From Cristatella mucedo (lineage: Eukaryota > Bryozoa > Phylactolaemata > Cristatellidae), in contig WPIO01000314.1 of NCBI GenBank assembly GCA_009760855.2, positions 1 through 64,000 of the forward strand: a stretch of 64,000 bases of DNA. The letters run 5' to 3'. Position numbers and translations under genes: made by a program. The notes beneath the pieces were generated by a model. It saw only the letters and a program-made list of their open reading frames with translations, ran no database searches and was not told where the DNA came from. Positions 25,246 through 40,200 of this stretch are shown here, one piece after another. Position 1 is the first letter of the stretch; every line of letters starts with the position of its first letter.

Positions 25246-28200
25246 GGAAGGACGGAAGCGGTCGCGAGAGTGACGGTTACATCCATATTAGAGACCGCAT
25301 CGAGCGCTGGAGACATGGTATCGTTCTTAAGCAAGACGGTATTGGTAGCAAGAGTGACGGCATCAGCTGCAAAAGAGACGGCATCGTGCGCTTCAGATAT
25401 AGCGTCGTGTCACGAGATAAAGCTAAAACTGCAATGGATACGGCATTGCTAACGTCAGTAGTGTCACTGGAGCGTGCCGTATCAACAAGCATAGTATAGT
25501 TTACATACAGCTTTTGCGGCAACAGTAACCGCATCGCCGGCAATATAACGGGAATTATACTCAGTAGATTCGTCATTGTTTACAAAAGACACTGCATCGG
25601 AAGCTAGAGCGCCTGAACTAGCTCTAAGTTAGACAGCATTGTTAGTAAAGAGAGATAGCATTGTCGTCGAGCAGAAGCCACCGTCTGCAAACTAGGCGGT
25701 ATCGACCACAAGTGAGACGGCATCGTCTTCCAGACGGACTGAATCGTTCATGAGTGATGACTACATCTACAAGAAATATAGTATCGTGTGCTAGAGATAC
25801 GGAATCGTTCGCAAGTAAGATGGCATTGGTAAGTGGAGCCACAGCATAAGCTGCAAGACAGATGGCATCGAGCGGGTCGGAGACGGCTTCATTATAAAGA
25901 GCAAAAGCTACAACCGCAAGAAAAAAATGTGTAGCGAAATCCAGTGGGGTCACTGGACTAATTGGCATATATACGCTGGGTATAGTTTAGACAGCACCAT
26001 CCGCACTTGACACGGCATCATCAGCAGAGTCGTCCACAGGACAGACTATCGTCCACAAGAGACACGGCATGAGGGGTTACAGGAACGGAACTCGCTCCTA
26101 CCGAGTCAGCGTGCTTCGTTAAGAGAGACTGCATCACATGCAAGGCACCAGCTGTCGTACGAAAGAGAGACGGCATTGATAGCTTGAGAGAAGACATCGT
26201 CTTCTACTGGCACGGTTGCTTTAGCAAGTGTGACAGCTACATCAGCCAGAGAGATGGCATTGAGGGCTAGAGACACAATATCGGTCGCTAGCACGACGGC
26301 ATGGGTAGGTAGACCGACGTCGTCAAATGCAAGAGAGACGGCATTCTGTGCTTTAGAAATGGCATTGTTTCAAGAGAGACAGTTACAAATGCAATAGAAA
26401 TGGCATCGCCAAACGCAGTGCAGTCACTCGAGCATACGTAATCGATTCGCAAGGTGTGGGCTCGACACAGCATTTATTGCGATAGAAAATGCCTCGTCCC
26501 CAATGGGATAGGTATTGTCTGCAGGTGGGACTTACTCTGTGTAACAGACATGGCATCGGGTGATTAGAAATTGGCTTTGTTTCAAAAGAGAAAGCTACAA
26601 CCACAATAGAAATGGCTTGGTGAAATGCCGATGGGTGACTGGAGTATACATCATCGATACAATGGGAAAGAGTTAGACTGACCATTATTTGGAATAGAAA
26701 CTGTGTCGACCCTAATAGGATGCGCAGCTTCCGCAGGAAATAACTCACCGTCTGTAAGATACACGGCATCGGCAGCCAGAGCGACTAATCAAGTAGCAAG
26801 CGAGGCAGCACTGTTTGTTAAATGAGAAGGCATCGTTCGCAAGGGAGAAGCCATCGTCCAGAAAAAAAGACGGTATCGAACGAAAAATAGACAGCATCGT
26901 CTTTAAAGAGACGGAGTCGTTCGCATGAGTGATGGCTACAACCGTAAGATAGGCGGCATCATCCTTAGAGACACGGTATCGTTCGCAAGAAACACGGTAT
27001 CGGTAGCTACAGCGACGGCATCAGCTGCAAGATAGACGATATCGACCGCAAGTAAAAGGCATCGTCTTACGGACGGACTGAATCGGTTGCAACAGTGACA
27101 GCTACAACAGCGAGAGAGACGAAATCGTGGGCTAGAGACGCTGTATCGTTCGCAAGAGATTGCATGAGTAGCAAGTGCGGCAGCATCAGCTACGCACGAA
27201 ACGATATCGTGCGCTTGAGATAACGTATCATTTTCCTGAGAGAAACGGTACAAAAATCTACAAACGCACCAAAAAATAAAATGGCTAAATGCAGTGAAGT
27301 GACATGAGCATGCAGCATCAACAAGCAGGGTATAGTTTAGATACAGTATCGGCCGCCATAGTAACCGCATCGTCTACAGTAGAACGGGCATTGCCCGCAA
27401 TAGAGATCTTGTCCCCAATAGACATGGTATCGGCAGGTAGACCGATAAAAAAAGTTGCAAGCAAGATAAAATTGTTTCATAACAGAGACAGAATCATCTG
27501 CGATGGAGAAACCAACGTCTTTAAGCAAAACTGAATCGACTGCAAGAGAGATGGCATCGTCTTCTAGACTGATGGAATCGTATGCAAGAGTGACGGCTAC
27601 GACCACAAAAGAGATGGCATCGTTCGCCAGAGACACGGTATCGTTCGAAAGCACGATAGCATGGGTAGCTAGAGCGATGGCAGCAGCTGCAAGTGAGACG
27701 GCGTCGAGCACTTTAGCCCCGGCTTCTTTTAAAAGGGAGACTGCTACAACCTCAAGAAAAATATAATGGCGAAATGCAGAGGAATAATCGTAGCATGCCG
27801 CGACGACGCGAAAGGTATAGCTTAGGCACCGCATTATGCTCAATAGCATTGGCATCGTCCACAAAAGAACGGACATTGTCCGCAGAAGAGTCATCATCGT
27901 CTGCAAGAGACACGGCATTATAAGGTACGGAGAGGGGACAGGCAGCAATTCTGATAGCATCGCTCGTTAAGAGAGACAAAATCGTTCGCAAGACAGACAA
28001 CATCGAGTCTTGCTAATGTCTAAGGTTTTCTGTAAGGACGGAAGCGTTTGCGAGAGTGACGGCTTCAACCAGATAAGAGACCACATCGTACTCTGGAAAT
28101 ACAGTATCATTCGCAAGCAAAACGGTATCGGTAACAAGAGCAACGGTATCAGCAGCAAAAGAGAAGGCATCGTGGGCTTCAGACATGGAATCGTGTCACG

Positions 28201-31200
28201 AGAGAAAGCTAAAACCGCAATAAATACGGCATTGCTAAATGCAGTACAGTCACTGGAGCATGCCGCTACAACAGGCAGTGTATTGTTTACATGCAACGTC
28301 AGCCACAATAGTAACCGCATTGTCCGCAATAAAACGGGCATTGTACTTAGTGGAGACGTCACCATCCGCAAGAGTCACGGCATCGTAAGCTAGAGCGACT
28401 GAACAAGCTGCAAGCGAGACTGCATTGTTGCTTAAGAGATATAGCATTGTGGCAAGGAAAAAGCTATCGTCAGCTAGATAGACGGCATCGACCACAAGTA
28501 AGACGGCATCGTCTTTGAGACGGACTGAATCGTTCGCAAGAGTGACAACTACTACTGCAAGAGAGATGGTAATGTGCGCTAGAGATACGAAATTGTTCGC
28601 AAGTAAGATGGCATTGGTAGGTAGAGCGACGGCATAAGATGCAAGAGGCATGGCATCGAGGGCTTCAGACAGAGCTTCGTTTGAAGAGGGAAAGCTACAA
28701 ATGCAAGAAAACTGGCGTAGCGAAATTCAGTGGGGTCATTGAACCATTTGGTTTTCATGCTCAGGCTATAGTTTAGACATAGCATTATCCTCCATTGTAA
28801 CGGCATCGTCTGCAATAGGATGAGCATCGTCCGCAGGAACGACGTTATCGTCAACAAGAGACGCAGCATCGGCAGCTGGAGCGATGGAACAAGCTTGTAC
28901 TGAGACAGGGTCGTTCGTTTAGAGTGACAGCATCTTCATCACTAAACAACCCATCATCCGCAAGTGAGACGGCGTCGACCGCAAGGGAGACTCCACCGTC
29001 TTCGAGAGGGGCGGTAGCTTTAGCAAGAGTGACGGCCACAACCGCCATTGAGGCTTCATTGTGCGGTAGAGACATGGTATCGATCGCAAGCATGACGACA
29101 TCGATAGGTAGACCGACGGGGTCAACCGCTACAGAGGCGGCCTCGTGCGCTTCAGAAATGGCTTCTTATTCAACAGAGAAAGCTACATATAGCATTAGAA
29201 GTTGCATGGCGAAAAGCAGTGGAGTCAGTGGAGCATGTGTCATCAATATGCACGGTAGGGGTTAGACTCAGCATTATTTCCAAAAGTAACTGCATTGTTC
29301 CCAATAGGACGGGCATCGTCTGCAGGAGAGACTAGCCGTCTGCAAGAGAAATGGCATCGGCAGTTCGAACGACGGATCGAGTTGCAAGGAGACAGTATTG
29401 TAAGTTAAATGAGACAGCATATTTCTCAAGGGAGAAGCCATTGTTCATAGGAGAGACGGCATTTACCAAAAAACAGACGGCATCGTCTTCCGGATAGACA
29501 GACTCGTTCTTAGGAGTGATTGCTACAACTGTAAGAGAGACCGTATTGTCCCTTTAGACGGTATCGTTCGTAAGCAGGGTGGTATCAGTAGCTACAGCAA
29601 CGGCATCAGCTGCTAGAGAGACGGCATCGTGCTGATGAGGCATGGATTGTTGCAATGAAGACAGCTAATGCCAAAGGAAAAATGGCAAGGCAAAAATGTA
29701 GTGGTTTCCCTGCTGCATGCGGCATCGATGGGCAAGTTGTAGCATAGGCACAACATCATCCGCAATAGAAACAGCATTATCCGCCAGAGGGCGGCCATCG
29801 TCCGTAAGTGAGACGTCATCGTCCGCTTGAGACAATGCATCGGCAGTTAAAGCGACGGAAAAAGTCGCAAGCGAGCCTGCATTTTTTTGTTAGGAGGACA
29901 GCATTGTCAGCAAGGGAGAAGCCTTATCCGCAAAAGAGACGGCGTCACTTGCTACAAGAACAGAACCGTTTGAATAAGTGACGGCTACAACACACGCCAG
30001 AGACGAAATGGTGAGCTAGAGCCACGGTATCGTTCACAAGCAAGAAGGCATCGGTAGCTAGAACGACAGCATAAGCTATATGAGATATGGCATCCTACGC
30101 TAAAGATACGGCGTCATTTGCGTAAGAGCAACCTACAACCGCAATACAATATCATTGCTAAATGCAGTGAAGTCTCTGGAGCATGCGGCATCGACACGCA
30201 GGTCATAGTTTACCTACAGCGTCAGCCGCAAGAGTAACCGCATCGTCCGCAAGAAAACGGGCCCCGTCCACAGGAGAGACCTCATTGTCCTCAAGAGACA
30301 CTGCAACGGCAGCTTGAACGGCTGAACCAGCTGCAAGCGAGTATGCATTGTTCGTTAGGAGATAGATCCTTATCCGAAAAGGAGAAGCCATCGTCAGCAA
30401 GATAAATGGCCTCGACCGCACGTGAGATGACATCATCTTCCAGAGAGACTGAATCACTTGAAAGAGTTACGAATGCAACCGCAAGAGAGATGGCATCATT
30501 GTCTAGAGACACGGAATTTCTCTCAAGTAAGACGCTATTGGTAAGAAGATCGACGTCATAAACTGCAAGAGAGATGGAATCGAGTGCTTCAGACACGGCT
30601 TCTTTTCATGAGAGAAAGCTACCAGCATCGTCTGCAAGGGAAAGCCACCGTCCGCAGCAGAGACGGAATCGTTTGCTATAAGGACAGCATCGTTCGCTAC
30701 GGTGACGGCTACAACATCAAGAGAGACGAAATCCTGGGCTAGAGACATGGTATCGTTCAAAAACAAGATGGGATCGGTAGCCAGAGCGACAGCATAAGCT
30801 ATGGGAGAGACGGCTTCGAGCGCTTGAGATACGGCGTCATTTGCGAGAGAGAAACCTACAACCCCAATGAAAATATCATGGTTACATGCAGTGAAGTCAC
30901 CGGAGCATGCGGTATCGACATGCAATTTCCGGAAAGGAAGAAGCCATCGTCCGCAAGATAGATGGCATCGACCGCATGTGAGATGGTCTTCCACACGGAC
31001 CGAATCTTTGGCAAAACTGACGACTACAACCGCAAGAGATATGTTATAGTGTCCTGGAGACACGGAATCGTTTGCAAGTAAGATGGCATTGCTAAGTAAA
31101 AAGACAGTTTTATCTGCAAAAGAGATGACCTCGAGCGCTACAGACGCGGCTTTGTTTCAAGAGATAAAGCAACAATCGAAGGAAATATGGCGTAGCAAAA

Positions 31201-34200
31201 TTCAGCTGGTCACTGGACCATTTGCTATATATGCGCAGGGCATAATTTAGACACAGCATCATCCCCGATCGAAACAGCATCTTCCTTAACAGAACGGGTA
31301 TCGTCCACAGGACGGAAGCTATCGTTAACACGAGACACGGCATCGGCAGTTGGAGCGACGGAACAAGCTCTTACCGAGACAGCATCGTTTGTTAAGAGAG
31401 ACAGCATCATCATTGCTGGACTAGCCGCCGCAAGCAAGAGAGGTGACATCGTCTTCTAGAGGGACGGTAGCATTTGTAATTGTAACGGCTACAACCACCC
31501 GAGAGACGGCATTGTGGGCTACAGACACGGTATCGGTCGCAAGCATGATGGCTTTGCTAGGTAGACCGATGGCGTCAACTGCAACAGAGGCGGCATCGTG
31601 CGCTTCAGAAATGGCTTTGTTTCAAGAGAAAAAGATACTACAGCAATAGAAACGACGTGGCGAAACGAAGTGGAGTCAGTGGAACATGCTTCATCGATAT
31701 GCATGGTATGGGTTAGACACAGCATTATTTGCAATAGAAACTGAATTTTCCCAATTGAACGGGCATCGTCTACAGGAGAGATTCTCCGGCCATAAGATAA
31801 ACGCCATCGGCATCTAGAGCGACGGATCAAGTTGCAAGCAAGACAGCATTGTTCGGTTAATGAGACAGCATCATTTGCAAGTGAGAAACCATAGTTCGAA
31901 AGGGAGACGGCATCGACTGAAAGACAGACGGCATCGTCTTCCGGGGGGGGACTGACTCATTCGCAGGAGTGATGGCTACAACCGTTAAGGAAAATACATC
32001 ATCCTTTAGAGACACGGTATCGTTCGCAAGCAGGGCTGTATCGGTAGCAAGAGCAGCGGTATCAGCTGCAAGAGAGACGGCAACCACGATAAAAATGGCA
32101 AGCCGAAATAGAGTGGTGTCCCAGGTGCATACGGCATCGATGGGCAAGTTATAGTAAAGACACAGCATCATCCGCCGTAAGACAATGGCATCGATTGATG
32201 AGCCGTGATGGCACAGTAGGTAAGGCGGTTGCTTTCACGACCTTGGTCCCGATGTCGTAGGTTCGATTCCTGCGGTGGGCGACGCTTTAACGCCACCATA
32301 AGCGATGGCGATGGCCATATCGGCTCTTTTGTCGCAATACAAAAAAGGCTGTTTAACCAGCTAGGATTCGCAATAGAACGGGCATCGATTGCCGGCGAGA
32401 TGTCATCGTCCGCAAGAGACACGGCATTGGCAGGTAGAGAGAAGGACCAAGCAGCTAGCGAGACAGCATTGTTCGTTAAGAGAGACAGTATCAGTCTCAA
32501 GAGAGACGTCATCTCATGAAAGTAAGACGGCATCGTCTTCTAGAAAGGCTGAAGGTTTCGCGAGAGTTACGGCTACAACCACACGAGATAAGGCATCGTG
32601 CACGGCGGTTCGGTATCGTTCGCAAGCAAGTTGGTATCTGTAGGAAGACCGACGCTACCAGCTGCAAAAAAGACGGCATCGTGAGCTTCAGACATGGCGT
32701 CGTGTCACTGGAGAAAGCTACAACCAAAATAGAAATGGGCTTGCTGAAGGCAGTAGAGTCACTGGAGAATACGGCATTGACACACAAGGTATACTTTACA
32801 CACAGGGTCAGCCGGAAGCGTAACTGCATAGCTCACAAAAAGGCATTGTGCGCAGGAGATACTAAATCATCCGAGCTGACATGCGGCATCAGCAGCTAGA
32901 TCGACTAAGCCAGCTGCAAGCGTGATTGCATTGTTCTTTGAGAGAGATAGCATTGTTGGCTAGGGAGTACCCAACGTCCGCCAGATAGACGACATGTACC
33001 GCAAGTGAGACATCTCCGTCTTCTAGTCGGACTGAATTGTTCGCAAGAGTGACGACTACAACCGCAAGAGAGACGGTATCGTTTGCTAGTGCCACAGAAT
33101 CGTTCTCAAGTAAAATGACATTGGTAGGAAAAAAGACAGCATTCGCTGCAAGAGAGACGGAATCGAGCAATTCTGACACGGCTTCGTTTCAAGAGAGTAC
33201 GCTACAACAGCAATAAATCTGGCGTAGTGAAATTCAATGGGGATACTGGACAATTAGGCATACATGCGCAGGGTATATTTTAGAAACAGCATCATCACAA
33301 ATAGAAACTGTGTCGTCCACAATGAAACCGGCATCGTCCGCAGGGTGGCCGTAAACTCTAACACGAGACATGGATTTGGCAGTTGAACCGACGGAGCGAG
33401 CACCTACCGAGTCGGCGTCGTTCGTTAAGAGAGACAATATTATCATCATGGACAAGCCGTCGTCAGCAAGGGGTACCGCATCGTCCTCTAGAGGTACGGT
33501 AGCTTTAGCAAGAGTGACATCTGCAACCACCAGAGAAACGGCATTGTGTGCTTGAGATGCGGTATCGATCGCAAGAATGACGGCATTGGTGGGTAGACCG
33601 ACGGAATCAGCTGCAAGAGAGACGGCATGTGCTGTTCAGACATAGAATCGTTACGATGTAGACAGCAAAAAACGCAAAAAAAATGGCAAGGCAAAATGCT
33701 GTGATGTTCCAAGTGCGTACTGCATTGATGGGCGAATTGTAGTCTATGCACAGCATCATCCACAATAAAAAATAAATTCATCATCCGCAATAGGACGGGC
33801 ATTATCTACAAGTGAGATGTCATCGTCCACGAGAAACAATGCGTCGGCAGTTTGAGCGACGGAAAAAATGCAAGCGAGACAGTGTTTTTCGGTTAGAGAG
33901 ATATCATCATCGTCAGCAAGGGTGGGCCATCGTCCAAAGAAAGATGACTGTGTTTTCTACAAAGACGGAATCGTTCGTAAGAGTGACGGATAGAACAGCA
34001 AAGGAGATGGAAACGTGAGTATAATACACAGTATCGTTCGCAGGCAGGATTGCCTCGGTAGCTAGAGAGACAGCATCAGCAATGCGAGAGACGGCATCGT
34101 GCGCTTGAGATAACCGTAATAGAAAACAAGGCGGTGAAGTCACTAAAACATGCGGCATAGATGCGGAGGGTATAGTTTGGAAACGCCATTATCCGCAATA

Positions 34201-37200
34201 AAAAAAGTCATCGTCCGAAAAAGGGCCGGCATCATCCGCCAAAGAGACGTCGTTTTCCCTAATACACATGGCTTCGGCAGTGAGAGCCACACAATTAGTG
34301 GCAAGCGAGATAGAATCGTCTCGAAAGAGAGACAGAACAGTCTGCAAGATAGTATCGTCTTCATCGTCTTTTATAGAAACGAAAACGACCACAAGAGAGA
34401 CGGCGTCTTTGTCTTGGTGGACTTAGTCGTAGGCAAGATAGACGGCTACAACCGGAAGCCAGACCGCATCGTGTGCTAGAGACACGGTACCGTTCACAAG
34501 CACGATGGCCAAGGTAGTTAGAGCGATGGCATCAGCTAATAGTGAGATGGCATCGTACGCGTCTGAACCGGCGTCTTTTCAAATAGATAGTTTTAACCGC
34601 AAGAGAATTATCAGGGAAAATGCAGTGGAATAACTGGAGCATGCAGCATCGATGCGAAAGCTATAGTTTAGACACTGCATCATACGTATTAGAAACGGTA
34701 GCGTCCACAATAGAACGGGCATTGTCCGCAAAAGAGACGTCATCGTTAGCAACATGCACAGCATTGGCAGGTTGAGAGAAGGAGCAGGCAGCAAGCGAAA
34801 CATAAACGATCGTTAAGAGAGGCAGCATTGTTCGCAAGAGAGACGGCATCAAGCGAAGGTGAGACAGCGTCGTCTGCTAAAAGGAACGAACGCGTTCGCA
34901 AGAGTGATGGCGACAATATAGGAGAGACTGCAACTTGCACTGGAGACATGGTATCGTTCGCAAGAGAGATAATATCGGTAGGTAGAGTGATGGTATAAGT
35001 TGCAAAAGAGACGGCATCATGCGCTTCATACACGTCGTCCTTTCACGAGAGAAAGCTACAATTGCAATAGAAATAGCTTTGCTAAATGTAGTAGAGTCAC
35101 TTAAGCATGCGGCACCAACACGTTGGGTATAGTTTACATACAGCGTCAGGCGCAATCGTAACCGCATCGTCTGATATAAAACGAGCATTGTCCACAGGAG
35201 AGACGTAATTTTCCGCAAGAGACACGGCTTCGAGGGCTAGAACGACTGAACAAGCTGCAAGCGAGACACCATTGTTCATTACTAGAGTTAGCATTGCCGG
35301 CAAGAGAGAAGCCATTGTCCACAATATTGACGGCATCGAGAGCAAGTGAGATGGCATCGTCTTCCCGACGGACTAAATCGTTCACAAGAGTGACGAATAT
35401 AACCCCAAGAGAGACGGTAATGAGCACTAGAGACAAGAAATTGGTTGCAAGCAAGACGGCAATGGTAGGTGAAGCGACGGCATAGGCTATACGAGAGATG
35501 GCATCGAGCAATGCAGAACGGTTTCGTTTCAACAGCGAAAGTTACAACCGCAAGAAAAATGTCGAGGCAAAATTTAGCGGGGTCACTGGACCACTTGGCA
35601 TTCACGCCCAGGGTATGGTTTAGACACATCATCAGCCACATTACAATAGGCATCGTCAGCAGTAGAACTGCCATCGTCCGCAGGATAGACGTTCTCGCCC
35701 ACAAGAGACACGGCATCGGCAGACGGAAGCGACTGTCCTACCTAGACAGCACACTTTGTTAAGAGAGACGGCATTGTTATCACAGGACAAGCCGTCGCGC
35801 GGAACAGAGACAGCACGCCCTCAAGAAAGACATCATCGTCTTCTTGCGGGATAGTAGATTCAGCAAATGTGACGGCTAGAACCTTCAGAGAGACAGCATT
35901 GTGGGCTGGAGGCGTGGTATTGGTTGCAAGCATGACAGCATAGGTAGGTAGACTACCATCTTCAACATCAAGAGTAACGGCATCGTTCACTTCAGAAATG
36001 GCTCTGTTTCAAAAGAGAAAGCTACAAACGCATATCAAATGGCTTGGCGAAACGCAATGGAGTCAATGAAACGTGCGTTATCTGCACGAAGGTTATGGGT
36101 TAACCTAGTAATATTTTAAATAGAAATTGCACCGTCTCAAATAGGACGAGCATCGTCTGCAGAAGAGACTCACCCTCTGTAAGATAGAGGGCGTCGGGCA
36201 CTGCAGGAATAGATTTTTATCATGAGAGAAACCTACAACCGCAATAGAAATGGTTCGGCAAATAGCATTGCAGTCAATCAAGCATTCGTCATCAAAACTC
36301 TGGATGCGGATTAGACATAGAGTTATTTGCAATAGAAACTGCATCGTCCCCAATAATACGGGCAGCGTCTGCAGGAGCGACTCACCCTTTGAAACAGAGA
36401 CGGCATCAAGGACTTCGGGAATGGATTTGTTGCATGACAAAAACCTGCAACCGCTATAAAATTTTATAACGAAATGCAGTACAGTCACGCGAGCATGCGT
36501 CATAGATGCTTAAGGTGTAGTTAGATGCAGAATTATTCGCAATGGAAACTGCATCGTTCATAAATAGACTGGCAGTGTCTGCAGGAGTGACTCACCACTG
36601 TAAGAGAGACAGCATCAGCAGTTAAAGCGACGGATCGAGTCACAAGCAAGGAGGCATTGCTCGTTAAAAGAGACAGCATCGTTCGCAAGGAAGGAGCCAT
36701 CCCTCAGAAGAGAGACGGCATCCACAGAAAGACAGACAGCATCTTCTGCCAGAGTGACAGACTTATTTGTAGGAATAAATGCATCAACCGTAAGAAAGAA
36801 GGCATAATCCTTTTGAGACACAGTATCGCACTCAGGCCGGAAAGTATTGGTAGCTAGAGCGAAGGTTTCAGCTACAAGAGAGACGGCATCATGTTGAGAC
36901 GTGGAATCACTTCAATGAAGACAGCTACAACCTCAAGCAAACTGCGAGTCAAAATAAAGTGCTGTCCCAGGTACATACGGTGTCGATGGGCAAGTTGCAG
37001 TATAGACACTGCATAATCCACAATAGAAACGTCATCATCCGCAATGGAACCGCAATCATCCGCTATAGAGATGTCATTTTCCTCAGCAGACACGGCATTG
37101 GCCGTTAGAGGGACGAAATAATTTGCAAGTAAGATAACATCGTTTCTTACGAGAGAAAACCGTCTGCAAGGAAAAAACCATCGTCTTTTAGAGAACCGGA

Positions 37201-40200
37201 ATTGATTACAAGAGCGGAGGCATCATCTTCTTGGTGGACGGAATCGTAATCCAGATGGATGAATACAACCACGACGAAATACAACGCCGGTAGAGCTGAG
37301 AAAAAGACGGCATCGTGCGCTTTAGACACGGCGACTTTTCATGAGAGAAAGCTCTGCAATCGCAATAGAAATGGCTTCGCTAAAAGCAGTAGAGTTACTG
37401 AAGCATGCTGCATCAACACGAAGGGTATAATTTACACACAGCGTCAGCCATACTAATAACTGCATCGTCCGATATAAAACGGGCGATGTCCAAAGGAGAG
37501 ACGTAATCATCCGATAGTGAAACGGAATTGGAAGCTAGAGTGACTGAACAAGTTGCATGCGAGGCATAGTTGTTTGCTGACAGAGATAGCACGGTCGGTA
37601 AAGGAGAAGTAATCGTCCGCAAAATAGACGGCATCGATTGGAAGTGAGACGGCATCGTCTTCCAGACAAACTGAATCGTTCGCAAGAGTGACGACTACAA
37701 CCCTAATAGGGACGGTATTGTGCGGCATAGTTTCGGAATCAATTGCAAGTAAGATGGCATTGGTAAGTAGAGCAACGGCATAGCTGGAAGAGAGATTGCA
37801 TCGAGCGCTTCATAAACTGCTTCATCGCAAGAGCTAAAGCTACAACCATATGAAAAATGGCATGGCGAACCCCAATGGATTTACTGGAACATGCGTCGTG
37901 TATACGCAGGCTATGGGTTAGATATATCGTTATTTGCTACAGAAACTGCACCCTCTCCGATAGGACGAGCATCGTCTGCAGCAAAAACTCACCCTTGGTA
38001 AGAGAGACAGAATCAGGCTCGTCGGAAATGGATTTGTTTAATGAGAGAAGTTTACAACCGCAATTGAAATGGTATGGCGAAATGCTGTTAAGTCACTTGA
38101 GCTTGCGTCATCGATACGCAGGGTATGGTTAGGAGCTGAGTTATTAGCTATGGAAATCGCAGAGTCTGCAATAGGAAGGCGCCACGTCTGCAGGAGCAAT
38201 TTAACCCATGTAAAAGACATAGCATCGGCAGCTAGAACGACGAATCAACTTGCAAGCAAAACTGCGTTGTTCGGTAAATGAGAGAGCATCGCTGGCAAGC
38301 GAGAAGCCATCGTTCAGAAGAGAGACAATATTGACCTAAAGACAGACGGCATCGGATTCCATTGAGACGGACTCGTTCGCAGGAGTGATCTATACTACCA
38401 TAAGAGATACGGCATTATCCTTTAGAGACAAGATATCGTTCGCAAGCAGGATCATGTTGGTAGCTAGAGCGACGACATTAGCTGCAAGAAAGAGGGCATC
38501 ATACTGTTTAGATAGTGAATCGTTTCAACTAAGACAGTTACAACCGAAAAACAATTTGAAAATAAAAATGCAGTGCTTTCCCAGGTGCGGGCGTCGTCCG
38601 GAGATTAGATGTAACCATTTGTGAAAACAAATACGTCGGCAGTTAGAGCGACGGGAAAAGCGGCAAGCGAGCAAGCGTTGTTCGGTTACAGAGACAGCAT
38701 CATCGGCAAAGGTGACGTCATCATGGGCAAGAGAGACGGCATTGTTTGCTAAAAGAACAGAATCGGTCGTAGGAGTGACGGTTACAACAGCAAGAGAGAG
38801 GAAAATGGTGGCTAGAGACGTGGTATCGTTCGCAAGTATGATGGCATAGGTAGGTGGAGCGACAGCATAACCTATGCGAGAGACGGCATCGTGCGCTTAA
38901 GATACGGCATCATTTGCATGAGAGAAACTTGCAGCCTCAATCGAAATATAATGGCTAAATGCAGTAAAGTTACTCGAGCATGCAACATTGACACTCGGAG
39001 TACAGTTGAGATTATTTAGCAGCCGGTAACTGCATCGTCCTCAATGGAACGGCCATTGTCACCAATAGAGACGTCATTGTCCCCAATTGACAAGGCATCA
39101 GCAGCTAGAGCAACAAAATAAGTTGCAAGCAAGACTGCATCGTTTTTTAAGAGATACGAAACCGTCAGCAAGGGAGAAACGATCGTCTTGTACAGAAACC
39201 GAATCGACCAGAAGAGAAACGGCATCGTCTTCTTGGCGGCAGAATCGTATGCAAGAGTGACGGCTACAACCATGAGACAGACCACATCGTGTGCTAGAGA
39301 TACGGTATCGTTCGCAAGCATGATGGTATGGGTAGCTAGAGCGACGGCATCATAATCACGGGACAAGCTGTTGTATACGAGCGAGATGGCATCGACCGTA
39401 TGAGAGAGCCGACTACGTCTTCCACCAGAACGGTAGGTTTAGGAAGAGTTACGGCTACAACCGTCAGAGAGACGGCAATGTGGCCAAGAGACGTGGTATC
39501 GGTCGCGAGCATAACGGCATACGTAGGTCGACCACCAGCGTCTACTGTAAAAGAGACGGCACCATGCGCTTCTGAAATGACCTTCCTTCAAGAGAGAAAG
39601 CTACAAGCGCATAGAAAATTGGCATGATGAAACGCAGCGGAGTCACTACAATGTCTTTCATCCATACGAAGGGTATGAGCACAGCATTATTCGAAACAGA
39701 AACTACATCGTCTGTAATCTGACAAGCATCGTCTGCAGGATAGACTCACTCTCTGTAAGAGAGGGCATCGGGCACGTCAGGAATCGATTCGTTTCATGAG
39801 ATAATCCTACAACCGTAATCAAAATAGTATGGTGAAATGCACTAATCTTACCTGAGCATGAGTCATCGGTACGCAAGGTATGGTTAGACGCAGCATTATT
39901 CGATATAGAAACTGCATCTTCCCTAATAGGACAGGCGACGTCTGCAGGAGTGACTCACCCACTGTAAGAGAGAAAACATCGGCAGCTAGTGCAACGGATC
40001 AAGTTGCATACGAGACAGCAGTGCTGGTTAAATTAAACAGCATCATTCGGAAGTGACCAGCCATCGATCAGATCAGTCACGGCCTCAACCAAAAGACAGA
40101 CGGTATCGTCTTTCAGAGGTCGGACTCGTTCTCAGGAGTGATGGCTACAACCGCAAGTGAGACAGCATCATCTTTCAGAGACACGGTACCGTTCGCAAGC

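Noticed and set aside
32195-32285. A functional tRNA gene
   Set aside because: Box A and box B are perfect, but the anticodon loop would have six bases, the acceptor stem does not pair well and an unrelated tail follows. A SINE is the better explanation.
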